A DNA stretch of 52,657 nt from JANRIC01 sp033765345 (GTDB taxonomy: Bacteria > Bacteroidota > Bacteroidia > Cytophagales > Microscillaceae). The stretch lies in contig JANRIC010000239.1 of the NCBI GenBank assembly GCA_033765345.1, positions 1 to 52,657 of the forward strand, in the 5' to 3' direction. Positions 16,627 to 24,435 of the stretch are shown one piece after another; position 1 is the first letter of the stretch; each line of letters begins with the position of its first letter. The notes below the pieces were generated by a model. It had not been told where the DNA came from, did not search any database, and saw nothing but the letters and a program-made list of their open reading frames with translations. A program made the position numbers and the translations under genes.

Positions 16627-17160
16627 CTAACAGCCAAAACTAGAAAGCCGAAACATTTCTTCCAATTCAAAAAAACCGTGCGTGGCTTGATAGCTGATGA
16701 ATAGATTGTTAAAATTGTCGTAATAAATTTCGGCGAGCGATTCCAGCATTTTGGCTTTGATTTCGGGAAATCGCTCAAAAATACCTAAAATATTAACCTG
16801 CGGAATCACATAAAGCGATGCTTGGTTTGAAATAACAATGGCATTATAAATACGATGTGCATTTTTGAGAAGGGCATTATTCCCCAGCGTGATAGGGGTC
16901 TGAATGGTCATAATGGTCTCAAAACGATCTTTGACATCCAGCTTCAGCCCAATTTCACCGGATTTGATGATGTAAAGTGCCTGACTTGGATCATTTCGGA
17001 AAAATACCACTTCATTTTTTTGATATTTACGCAGGTGGAGATAAGGCAGAAAATAAGACATCTCCTTCTTGGTAAGTTGCTCAAAAAGCTTGTTTTTGCC
17101 CAGAAAATCAAAATATTCCTGCTCATCCTGGGTGTAGGTGCGCTTGAACGGATTAAACAT
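16627..17160 (-). CDS. Cyclic-nucleotide-binding-domain protein (Crp-like, no HTH)
   Basis: The 177-aa protein contains a cNMP-binding beta-roll: LRKYQKNEVVFFRNDPSQALYIIKSGEIG (about 43-73; the YIIKSGEIG block is characteristic), then TLGNNALL. No DNA-binding HTH follows. The C-terminal part is helical. The classic R-T/S phosphate-binding pair is not obvious, so ligand binding is uncertain. It probably acts as a sensor through protein contacts. It follows tilS by 45 bp on the same strand. Confidence 0.75.
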   Translation of the reverse strand: MFNPFKRTYTQDEQEYFDFLGKNKLFEQLTKKEMSYFLPYLHLRKYQKNEVVFFRNDPSQALYIIKSGEIGLKLDVKDRFETIMTIQTPITLGNNALLKNAHRIYNAIVISNQASLYVIPQVNILGIFERFPEIKAKMLESLAEIYYDNFNNLFISYQATHGFFELEEMFRLSSFGC

Positions 17161-17205
17161 GATCGGCTATTTGTTAAGTATCCAGGTCAAAAATAATACA
17201 TCCAT

Positions 17206-18549
17206 TTACATATTATGTTCCTTGAGCTCTTTTTTTATCCAAATAAATGTTTGAGTTTTGGCAGTAATCTTGAAACGGTTATCTATCCGATGCCCAACCA
17301 CCCACATAATGTCTTCTCCCGAACACAGCACTTTTACCTGAGATTTCAGTGCCAAGGAGATTTTTTGATTGATTAAAAAATCACTGATCTTCTGACGGCC
17401 ATCCATGCCCAATGGATAAAAAAAATCTCCCTCTTGCCAACGACGAATCTTAAGAGGAAATTGAAGTCTGTCAGCATCCAGACAAGCTTGCCAGGGGTCT
17501 TTGGGAATGATAAATTCAGGTGTAAATATTTGATAATCAATGTTTAAATCATAATCTCTCAAACTGATTTGATTGTCTCCCTCAAAAATTAGATAGTCGG
17601 AGAGGTCTTGAGGAGTGATAGGAGAAAGTATCAAAAAGGCTCTGTCTTTGACCAGTTCGTAATGCGCCGAACGGAAAACCTTGCCTGAGATTCCCTGAAT
17701 TGATTCCCATATATCTTTACATTGTCGGTAGTTAAAACCATACGCTTCCAACAAATAAAAAATTCGGGCAATTGGCTCTGTTTTTTGAGCCAATGCCTGA
17801 TAGTCCAGATAGATCATCTCGTTTTTTTCTTGCATAATTTCTTCTTTAAGTATTTGCATGCTTTCTCGAAAGATGACCTCAACAGCCCTGAACTTTTCTA
17901 TACTTTGCGCTAAGGTATGCTCTATATTGGGGTTAAGCTGTTTGAGTAGAGGCATTACTTCATTTCGGAGTAAATTCCGACGATAATAATTCTCCTGATT
18001 GGACGAATCTTCGCGCCATTTGAGGGAATTGTCCAAGGCATATTGATAAATTTCTTCACGGGTAGCAAAAAGTAAAGGACGGATAATCTGCCCATTTTGG
18101 GGAGGAATGCCGTGGAGCCCGGCTATACCAGTACCTCGAATCAAGTTGAGCCATAGTGTTTCTACCGTGTCATTGAGATGATGTGCTGTAGCCATCAAAT
18201 CAAATCCATTTTCTGCTAATAAAGATTCAAACCATTGATAACGAAGCTCACGAGCAAGCATTTGTATGGATATTTGACGCTTCGCAGCAAGCGTTTTGGT
18301 AGGAAAGACTTTTTCAAAATAGGATACCTGATACTGATGTGCCAAGTTTTTCACAAAAACTGCATCCGCCTCGGATTCTTTGCCTCTGAGCTGAAAATTA
18401 CAATGGGCAATCGCAAATGAATACGACGTTTGAGAAAATATATGCGACAGCACTATCGAATCCAGTCCTCCACTGACTCCAATCAGTATTTTATCCCCCC
18501 ACTGAATGAGTTTTTGAGATTGGATGTAAGCCTCGAAGCGATCAATCAT
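17206..18549 (-). CDS. tilS: tRNA(Ile)-lysidine synthase
   Basis: The 447-aa enzyme converts cytidine at the wobble position of the AUA-reading tRNA(Ile) to lysidine, using lysine and ATP. The PP-loop motif SGGLDSIVL is at about 25-33. MATAHHLNDTVETLWLNLIRGTG is typical of the N-terminal domain, only part of which is catalytic. The C-terminal domain includes RRWQEGDFFYPLGM and KISDFLINQKI, as in other TilS. It is divergent from the OstA-like gene with an 87-bp gap and is probably the first gene of a minus-strand series with the cNMP-binding protein. Confidence 0.95.
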   Translation of the reverse strand: MIDRFEAYIQSQKLIQWGDKILIGVSGGLDSIVLSHIFSQTSYSFAIAHCNFQLRGKESEADAVFVKNLAHQYQVSYFEKVFPTKTLAAKRQISIQMLARELRYQWFESLLAENGFDLMATAHHLNDTVETLWLNLIRGTGIAGLHGIPPQNGQIIRPLLFATREEIYQYALDNSLKWREDSSNQENYYRRNLLRNEVMPLLKQLNPNIEHTLAQSIEKFRAVEVIFRESMQILKEEIMQEKNEMIYLDYQALAQKTEPIARIFYLLEAYGFNYRQCKDIWESIQGISGKVFRSAHYELVKDRAFLILSPITPQDLSDYLIFEGDNQISLRDYDLNIDYQIFTPEFIIPKDPWQACLDADRLQFPLKIRRWQEGDFFYPLGMDGRQKISDFLINQKISLALKSQVKVLCSGEDIMWVVGHRIDNRFKITAKTQTFIWIKKELKEHNM

Positions 18550-18636
18550 ACGTTAAATTATGTTAATATCTATAAAATTAAGCAACTTTTGCGATTTTTG
18601 CTTTGTCTATTGAATAAGAAAAAAAACAAGCATCTT

Positions 18637-20211
18637 ATGCATCCATTTAAACTTGAGAAACTGTTTAAAATTCTGACGTTTGCCCTGGGAGGGCTGTTAT
18701 GGATGATTTTAAATGGAAATACTGCCCAGGCACAAAATATAGCAGAAGACAACGAAAAAATTACTTTGGAAAGAGCCGAAGAACTGGTCAAAGATCAACG
18801 CAATCCCAACGTTCGAAAGCTTTTGCGTCAAGTGATTGTGAGGCACAAAGGATCGGTATTATACTGTGATTCGGCATATTTGCACGAAGATAAAAATATC
18901 GTGGATGCCTTTGGCAATGCTCGCTTGATCAGTGAAGACGGCACACAACTGAGTAGCGATAGCATGTTTTATAACGGAGAAACCCGCATCGCAAGAGCCA
19001 GAGGAGACGTATTGTTGGTAGACCAAGATATGCGACTCAATACACAAGCACTGGATTATAACATGGATGAAGGAGTGGCTTATTATTACGCAGGTGGGAA
19101 AATCGTAGATTCTGAAAAAACACTAGAGAGTCAGGCTGGTTCTTATGACACCAATAGCAAAATATTCTACTTCCGAGAAGACGTAGAATTGATTCTAAGA
19201 AGTGACGGACGAAAGGTGCGGACAGACGACCTAAAGTACAATACCATTTCTAAATTGGCCTATTTTCAAGGACCAACCTGGATAGAAGGCTCCAACGGGA
19301 CAGTCTACACTGAAAAAGGAACTTTTAATACCGAGACGGAAGCCTCTAATTTTCAGGGACGTACACGGGTAGATAATAAAGATTATTACCTAGAAGGAGA
19401 CTCGCTTTATGTGGATAATGCCAGTAATTATGGATATGCCAGAGGTAATGTACTGCTTTTTGCCAAACTTGACAGCGTAATTATCAATGGAGATTTTGGA
19501 TGGGTAAAAAGAGGAGATGGTGAAGCCAAAGTTTATGGAAATGCACTCATGCGCAATATCACGCAGGGTGATACACTGTATCTCAAAGCCGATACAATGT
19601 ATTCTATTGATCAAAAAGAAAAAGGCCAGAGACTGATGCTCACGTATCCCAAAACAAGAATATATAAAACAGAATTTCAGGGAATTTGTGACTCCCTGGT
19701 GTATAATCGAACGGATTCTACCATTTATCTATTCAGAGATCCGGTATTGTGGAATGAAGGAAGTCAGATTACAGCCGACTCCATCAGCCTACAAATGAGC
19801 AATAATAAGTTATACAGAATGAATACCCGAGTCAATTCATACCTGATTTCCTTGGACAGCCTGAGTAATTACAATCAACTCAAAGGAAAAAATATGATTG
19901 CTTATTTTCAAGACAACCAAATCAGAAGGGTAGACGTAAGGGGAAATGGACAGAATATTTATTTCGCACTCGAAGGTGACTCAATACTTGTAGGAATGAA
20001 CCGGGTAGAGTGCAGCGATATGAATATCCTGTTTGCTGAAAAAAATAAGCTAAACAAAATTAGCTACCTGAACAAAGCTGATGCAGTTTTTGTACCGCCT
20101 CACGAAATTGAGGAACCCCAGACCAAGTTTAAAAACTTTAGCTGGAGAATTGACGAAAAACCGACCAAATCGGAAATGATCACGCAACCAATTCTGGTAA
20201 GAAAAGACTAA
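18637..20211 (+). CDS. OstA/LptA-like lipopolysaccharide transport protein
   Basis: From the chosen start (ATG 18637, MHPFKLEKLF) this is a 524-aa protein. A signal peptide ends around GNTAQAQ. It is followed by OstA-like repeats rich in beta-strand pattern: GSVLYCDSAYLHEDKN, then AFGNARLISEDG, then similar blocks. This is the OstA-like family of Bacteroidota, thought to act in LPS or lipid transport across the periplasm like LptA. The frame is open back to 18430, but that would overlap tilS and lacks a signal peptide at its N-terminus, so I rejected the longer start. The gene heads a series with bamD. Confidence 0.82.
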   Translation: MHPFKLEKLFKILTFALGGLLWMILNGNTAQAQNIAEDNEKITLERAEELVKDQRNPNVRKLLRQVIVRHKGSVLYCDSAYLHEDKNIVDAFGNARLISEDGTQLSSDSMFYNGETRIARARGDVLLVDQDMRLNTQALDYNMDEGVAYYYAGGKIVDSEKTLESQAGSYDTNSKIFYFREDVELILRSDGRKVRTDDLKYNTISKLAYFQGPTWIEGSNGTVYTEKGTFNTETEASNFQGRTRVDNKDYYLEGDSLYVDNASNYGYARGNVLLFAKLDSVIINGDFGWVKRGDGEAKVYGNALMRNITQGDTLYLKADTMYSIDQKEKGQRLMLTYPKTRIYKTEFQGICDSLVYNRTDSTIYLFRDPVLWNEGSQITADSISLQMSNNKLYRMNTRVNSYLISLDSLSNYNQLKGKNMIAYFQDNQIRRVDVRGNGQNIYFALEGDSILVGMNRVECSDMNILFAEKNKLNKISYLNKADAVFVPPHEIEEPQTKFKNFSWRIDEKPTKSEMITQPILVRKD

Positions 20212-20262
20212 ATGAAAATAAATTGTTAAAAAACCTTTTATTTGAAACTAAGATTCTTTTTT

Positions 20263-20293
20263 TTTGTAAATAGAAGAAAAATACATATATTCG
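20263..20293 (+). promoter_or_regulatory. Promoter of the Bacteroidota type (TTTG-N19-TATATTCG)
   Basis: A TTTG (20263-20266), a 19-base spacer and TATATTCG (20286-20293) match the Bacteroidota consensus (TTTG, about 19 bases, TAnnTTTG) with one mismatch. The start codon of the mini T9SS gene lies 27 bp downstream. Confidence 0.5.
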
Positions 20294-20320
20294 TATAAAT
20301 CGGCTTAATTTTTAAAGATC

Positions 20321-20815
20321 ATGAAATATATTTTACTTTTTACTACATTATTTATCTATTTAACTAGCGAATCATTCGCTAAGATATACTCCTTTCAATC
20401 GGATTCTCTCGAGATCCAGGAAGAAGAGGATAATTTTACGCCCGAATTCAAAAGATTCTCTCGTATTCTGGTGAAAAATTCTTTTTTTGATAATATGGAT
20501 GAAGAAAATCTGAACTCTCTCCTAAAAAAAGATTTTCAGGAAGATTTTCTTTTTGCCAATGAACAACTCCAAATTACCAAAATATATCCCAATCCCGCTG
20601 ATCTAGTGGCATTTATGGATTATGATATGCTCGAAAGTATCACAGCCAAAGTGACCATTCGAAACCTTCTGGGTAAAGTCATCCAAGAATATGATTTGAA
20701 CAAGGGAGTCAATAAAATTCGTATCCCCACTGTAAACTTTGATCCCGGCGTGTATTTCTACACACTCTCTATCAATGGTAAAAGTGTAAGAGGTAAAAAA
20801 CTTCTGGTTAAGTAA
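20321..20815 (+). CDS. Small T9SS-sorted protein (signal peptide plus C-terminal sorting domain)
   Basis: The 164 aa contain a signal peptide (to about SFA, residue 20), a short acidic segment (QEEEDNFTPEF, then NMDEENLN) of about 65 aa, and a type A T9SS sorting domain (ITKIYPNPADLV ... NLLGKVIQ ... GVYFYTLSINGK ... KKLLVK) that fills nearly half the protein. It should be exported through the outer membrane by type IX secretion and anchored or released. Almost no passenger is left, which is unusual. It sits between the OstA-like gene and bamD. Confidence 0.85.
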   Translation: MKYILLFTTLFIYLTSESFAKIYSFQSDSLEIQEEEDNFTPEFKRFSRILVKNSFFDNMDEENLNSLLKKDFQEDFLFANEQLQITKIYPNPADLVAFMDYDMLESITAKVTIRNLLGKVIQEYDLNKGVNKIRIPTVNFDPGVYFYTLSINGKSVRGKKLLVK

Positions 20816-20849
20816 GTAAAGTTCTTCTAAATTTAGCCGATTAAATTTC

Positions 20850-20880
20850 TTGATTTTTCGATCTTTCTGTGGTATTTTTG
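20850..20880 (+). promoter_or_regulatory. Promoter of bamD (TTG-N20-TATTTTTG), possibly giving a leaderless mRNA
   Basis: TTG at 20850, a 20-base spacer and a perfect TAnnTTTG box (TATTTTTG, 20873-20880) fit the Bacteroidota promoter. The box ends only 4 bp before the bamD ATG, so transcription would start at or next to the start codon. Confidence 0.55.
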
Positions 20881-20884
20881 CCCG

Positions 20885-21682
20885 ATGAAGTACCAAAAAA
20901 TAATCTATCTCTTATTCATACTTGCCACTGTCTCCGCATGTAAATTTAACAAAATCCGAAAAAGTACGGATCTTAAAGAAAAGTATGATGCCGCTATCGC
21001 TTATTATGAAAAAGAAGATTATTACAAAGCTTCTTTAATATTAGAAGAAATAATCCCCCTGATTAAGGGAACCAAAGAATCTGAAATCGCTCAGTTTTAT
21101 TATGCCTATTGTCAGTATCATCTCAATCAATTATCTCTAGCAGCCTATTATTTTGAGCGTTTTTATCAGACATTCAGAGCAAGTACCCGTGTAGAAGAAG
21201 CACGATATATGCACGTAAAATCTTTGTATGAGGATTCCCCTCCTTATAACTTAGATCAAACCAATACCTATTCAGCCATCAGCGCAACACAAAGTTTCTT
21301 AAATGCCTATCCCAATAGCCGTTTTTTTGAAGAGTGTAGTGTGATGATCAAAGAGCTTCGCGTAAAGCTCGAGCGCAAAGCCTATGAAAATGCCAGACTT
21401 TATTACAAAATTAATAATTATCGTTCGGCAGTGATTAGTTTTATGAATTTCCAGAAAGGTTTTCCTGACTCCGATTTTAATGAAGAAGTTGCCTACCTGA
21501 AATTGGAAGCACAGTATAGATACGCTTCTCAAAGTACAGTCCGTAGGAAAAAAGATCGTTTGAACGAAGCCCTGGATTATTACGAATATTTATTGGATAA
21601 TTATCCTGAAAGTAAATTTATCAAACCCGCTCAGAAAATCTATGATAAGTGCCTGAGTGAGTTGAAAAAAATAAATAGCTGA
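20885..21682 (+). CDS. bamD: Outer-membrane assembly lipoprotein BamD (YfiO)
   Basis: The 265-aa lipoprotein has a lipobox at TVSAC (Cys19). It consists of TPR-like helical repeats: AIAYYEKEDYYKASLILEEI, then YHLNQLSLAAYYFERF, then NYRSAVISFMNFQKGFP. This is the pattern of BamD, the essential scaffold of the BAM complex that inserts beta-barrels into the outer membrane. The following rpoZ and coaBC give the gene order typical of Bacteroidota. Its start is close to a promoter box. Confidence 0.92.
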   Translation: MKYQKIIYLLFILATVSACKFNKIRKSTDLKEKYDAAIAYYEKEDYYKASLILEEIIPLIKGTKESEIAQFYYAYCQYHLNQLSLAAYYFERFYQTFRASTRVEEARYMHVKSLYEDSPPYNLDQTNTYSAISATQSFLNAYPNSRFFEECSVMIKELRVKLERKAYENARLYYKINNYRSAVISFMNFQKGFPDSDFNEEVAYLKLEAQYRYASQSTVRRKKDRLNEALDYYEYLLDNYPESKFIKPAQKIYDKCLSELKKINS

Positions 21683-21706
21683 TTGTTTTGCTTAAACATA
21701 AACAAA

Positions 21707-22024
21707 TTGAAAACAAACCCATCTCTTATTACCCGAAATATAGCCGAATTGGTCGAAAGAGCCGATAATATCTACGAAGCCGTAGCAATTATCTCTCGAC
21801 GTGCTTGTCAGATTTCTGTCAATACCAAAGAAGAGCTGAATGCAAAGCTGGCTGATTTTGCCTCTACGGTAGATAATTTGGAAGAAATTCACGAAAACCG
21901 TGAACAAATTGAGATCTCCAAATATTATGAGCGTATGCCCAAGCCCACTACTTTGGCTACGGATGAATTTTTGGAAGATATGGTGATTTTCCGCCGTAAG
22001 AGAGACATGCAAGAAGAAGAATAA
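21707..22024 (+). CDS. rpoZ: DNA-directed RNA polymerase omega subunit (Rpb6-like)
   Basis: The protein starts KTNPSLITRNIAELVERADNIYEAVAII (only the first part is diagnostic) and contains ISRRACQI and a C-terminal FRRKRDM. This is the Bacteroidota omega/Rpb6-like family of about 105 aa. I chose the TTG at 21707, because homologs begin at this point. A TTG at 21683, right after the bamD stop, would add eight residues without family support. No ATG is available in the N-terminal region. It is co-transcribed with bamD and coaBC. Confidence 0.85.
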   Translation: MKTNPSLITRNIAELVERADNIYEAVAIISRRACQISVNTKEELNAKLADFASTVDNLEEIHENREQIEISKYYERMPKPTTLATDEFLEDMVIFRRKRDMQEEE

Positions 22025-22035
22025 GCCTGGAGCTT

Positions 22036-23244
22036 ATGCTGAAAAATAAAAAAATCTTAATTGGAGTAACAGGAAGCATCGCCGCCTATAAAGTTGCGAT
22101 GCTTATCCGTTTATTGGTCAAAGAAGATGCCGAAGTAAAAGTCATCATGACTGAGGCAGCTACCGAATTTATTACCCCACTGACCTTAGCCACCCTGTCT
22201 AAAAATCCGGTTTTGGTGGATTTTGTCCAAGATAACACAGGTATCTGGAATAATCACGTTGAGCTGGGGTTATGGGCTGATGCTTTCCTAATCGCACCAG
22301 CTACTGCCCATTCAATAGCTCAATGTGTATACGGACTATCTGACAATCTCTTGATAGCCACCTACTTATCAGCTCGTTGCCCGGTGTTTTTTGCCCCGGC
22401 TATGGATTTAGATATGTACCAACACCCCAGCACCCAACGTAATTTCCATCTATTGCAGGAATACAACAACATGATCATCCCTGCCGAACACGGAGAGCTT
22501 GCCAGTGGACTTGTAGGCCAGGGGCGCATGGCCGAACCAGAGCATATAGTACATTTTTTGGATCATTTTTTTAAAACCGAAAATAAAAACCTATCCGGCA
22601 AGACCGTGCTTATCACCGCCGGACCCACCCGCGAAGCCATTGATCCGGTGCGATTCATCAGTAACCATTCCAGCGGCAAAATGGGCTTTGCCCTTGCTGA
22701 AAAAGCTGCCGAGCTAGGTGCTGAAGTCATTCTTATAAGTGGCCCGGTAAACCTGACTGTCTCACACCCACATATCCAACTTGTCTCCGTACAATCAGCT
22801 CAAGACATGTATGAAGCGGCTAACCAATACTTTGAAATAGCAAATCTGATCATCTTGGCGGCCGCAGTGGCAGATTTCACCCCAGAAACTACCGCCGACC
22901 AAAAGATTAAGAAACAACCCGGACAAGAAATTCTTGAGATTCGCCTCAGAAAAACCGTTGACATTGCACAAACCTTTGGGCAGCAAAAAAAAACGGGACA
23001 GGTGTTGGTAGGATTTGCCCTTGAGACTCAAGACGAAATCAACAACGCCAAAGTCAAATTGCACAAAAAAAATCTGGATTTGATTGTTTTGAATTCATTG
23101 CGAGATAGTGGTGCAGGTTTTGGAGGAGATACCAATAAAATCACACTGATTGATCGAGAAGAAAATGTGCAGGTATTTTCTTTAAAATCTAAAAACGAAG
23201 TAGCTTCAGATATTCTGAAAAAGGCACTCAAATTTTTATCTTAG
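22036..23244 (+). CDS. coaBC: Bifunctional phosphopantothenoylcysteine decarboxylase / phosphopantothenate-cysteine ligase
   Basis: The 402-aa enzyme carries out two steps of CoA synthesis. Residues 1 to about 180 are the flavin decarboxylase CoaC (GVTGSIAAYK, the active-site His in NNHVEL, PAMDLDMY). Residues from about 188 are the ligase CoaB (LITAGPTREAIDPVRFISN, then SSGKMG, and KKNLDLIVLN). The length matches the family. It starts 11 bp after rpoZ and probably belongs to the same operon. The 445-bp gap after it contains a terminator and otherwise no gene. Confidence 0.95.
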   Translation: MLKNKKILIGVTGSIAAYKVAMLIRLLVKEDAEVKVIMTEAATEFITPLTLATLSKNPVLVDFVQDNTGIWNNHVELGLWADAFLIAPATAHSIAQCVYGLSDNLLIATYLSARCPVFFAPAMDLDMYQHPSTQRNFHLLQEYNNMIIPAEHGELASGLVGQGRMAEPEHIVHFLDHFFKTENKNLSGKTVLITAGPTREAIDPVRFISNHSSGKMGFALAEKAAELGAEVILISGPVNLTVSHPHIQLVSVQSAQDMYEAANQYFEIANLIILAAAVADFTPETTADQKIKKQPGQEILEIRLRKTVDIAQTFGQQKKTGQVLVGFALETQDEINNAKVKLHKKNLDLIVLNSLRDSGAGFGGDTNKITLIDREENVQVFSLKSKNEVASDILKKALKFLS

Positions 23245-23392
23245 GACTTAAAAAGAACGCTCATCTTTGCAATAATTCCAAAGGAATCAGAGTTATATCT
23301 ATGTACACAATATTTTTCCTTCAACAAGGAATACCTTATTGTTGCGCGTTAAATTTAGTTAAGTTTTAGTAAAAGTTTGAAGATAGTTTTTG

Positions 23393-23425
23393 AAAAAGCA
23401 GGTTTCTTAGAGACCTGCTTTTTTT
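23393..23425 (+). terminator. Rho-independent terminator after coaBC
   Basis: AAAAAGCAGGT pairs with ACCTGCTTTTT around a 9-base loop, and a T-run of seven follows on the plus strand. It lies about 150 bp after the coaBC stop. Apart from this and the sdh promoter box, the gap 23245-23688 is plain AT-rich DNA. Confidence 0.85.
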
Positions 23426-23636
23426 ATGATAATTATACTAAAAATTTGTGCCAAAATACAAATATTCCAGTTCCTGCAAAACATTTTTTGATAAAACCTC
23501 CCTATAATTCTCCAAAAAATCAAACCCTTCGCTTGTACAAGTATTTATTATATAAAAATTAAGATGATCGTGTTTAGAACCAATCAAAATAAGTATTTTG
23601 TAATGAAAAATACATGGATTTATCAAAAGTGACGTG

Positions 23637-23644
23637 TAAATTTG
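23637..23644 (+). promoter_or_regulatory. Candidate -7 box of the sdhCAB promoter (TAAATTTG)
   Basis: A perfect TAnnTTTG box lies 44 bp before the sdhC start. A matching TTG element 19 bases upstream is not evident, so this is a partial promoter call. Confidence 0.35.
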
Positions 23645-23688
23645 ATAGCAAAGCACGTTATCATAAAATTTTAAATACTTAAATAAAT

Positions 23689-24399
23689 ATGAGTTCATCT
23701 ACAGCAACTGTGACCAAAAATAAGAAAAACTGGTTTATGCAGTTTATATATAGCTCGATCGGCCGTAAAATCTTGATGGCACTAACCGGACTTTTTCTTA
23801 TCATGTTTTTGGCAGTCCATCTTATCGGTAATCTTCAGCTTCTACTTCCTGACGGAGGGCTTGCCTTCAATGCGTATGCTCACTTTATGGGGCATAATGA
23901 AATTGTTCAGATTATTTCCAAAGGTAATTTCTTCTTTATCGTTTTGCACATTATTGTGTCTATTGTGCTGACCCGTGCCAATGCCAGTGCCCGCCCTACA
24001 AGTTATGCCTATAGTAAGCCCGGCGCAAACAGCACCTGGAGCTCCAGAAATATGATGATTTTGGGCTCATTGGTGTTTATTTTTCTGGCCGTACACCTGG
24101 TTAATTTCTATGGAGCTTCTAAATTTACCACATTAGGAGTAGATGAAGCAGGCAATGAAAACCTTTATATGGTAGTCAAAGAAGCCTTTGCACAATCCTG
24201 GCTGGTAGCCTTGTACGTACTCGGTATGGTTGCGCTGGGTTTTCATCTTTCGCATGGCTTCTGGAGCGCATTCCAGACTTTAGGCTTGAACCACGTCAAA
24301 TATACACCGGTCATTAAATTCGTCGGTCAGGTATTTTGTATCCTCGTACCTGCTTTGTTTGCTTTAATTCCAATTTGGATGTATGTAGCACAACTTTAA
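23689..24399 (+). CDS. sdhC: Succinate dehydrogenase cytochrome b subunit
   Basis: The 236-aa protein has five hydrophobic segments and is the diheme cytochrome b558-type membrane anchor. His residues stand in helices as expected for heme ligands (for example AVHLIGNLQLL, FNAYAHFMGHNE, VLHIIVSIVL, AVHLVNFYG, GFHLSHGFWS). It passes electrons between SdhB and menaquinone. No separate sdhD follows, which fits this single-anchor type. It is the first gene of sdhCAB. Confidence 0.95.
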   Translation: MSSSTATVTKNKKNWFMQFIYSSIGRKILMALTGLFLIMFLAVHLIGNLQLLLPDGGLAFNAYAHFMGHNEIVQIISKGNFFFIVLHIIVSIVLTRANASARPTSYAYSKPGANSTWSSRNMMILGSLVFIFLAVHLVNFYGASKFTTLGVDEAGNENLYMVVKEAFAQSWLVALYVLGMVALGFHLSHGFWSAFQTLGLNHVKYTPVIKFVGQVFCILVPALFALIPIWMYVAQL

Positions 24400-24435
24400 T
24401 CATTATTTCAACAAAAGAACCAAAATCAAAGATAT

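Noticed and set aside
18430..18636. Longer N-terminus of the OstA-like protein
   Set aside because: It would overlap tilS by 120 bp, and the signal peptide sits right after the start at 18637.
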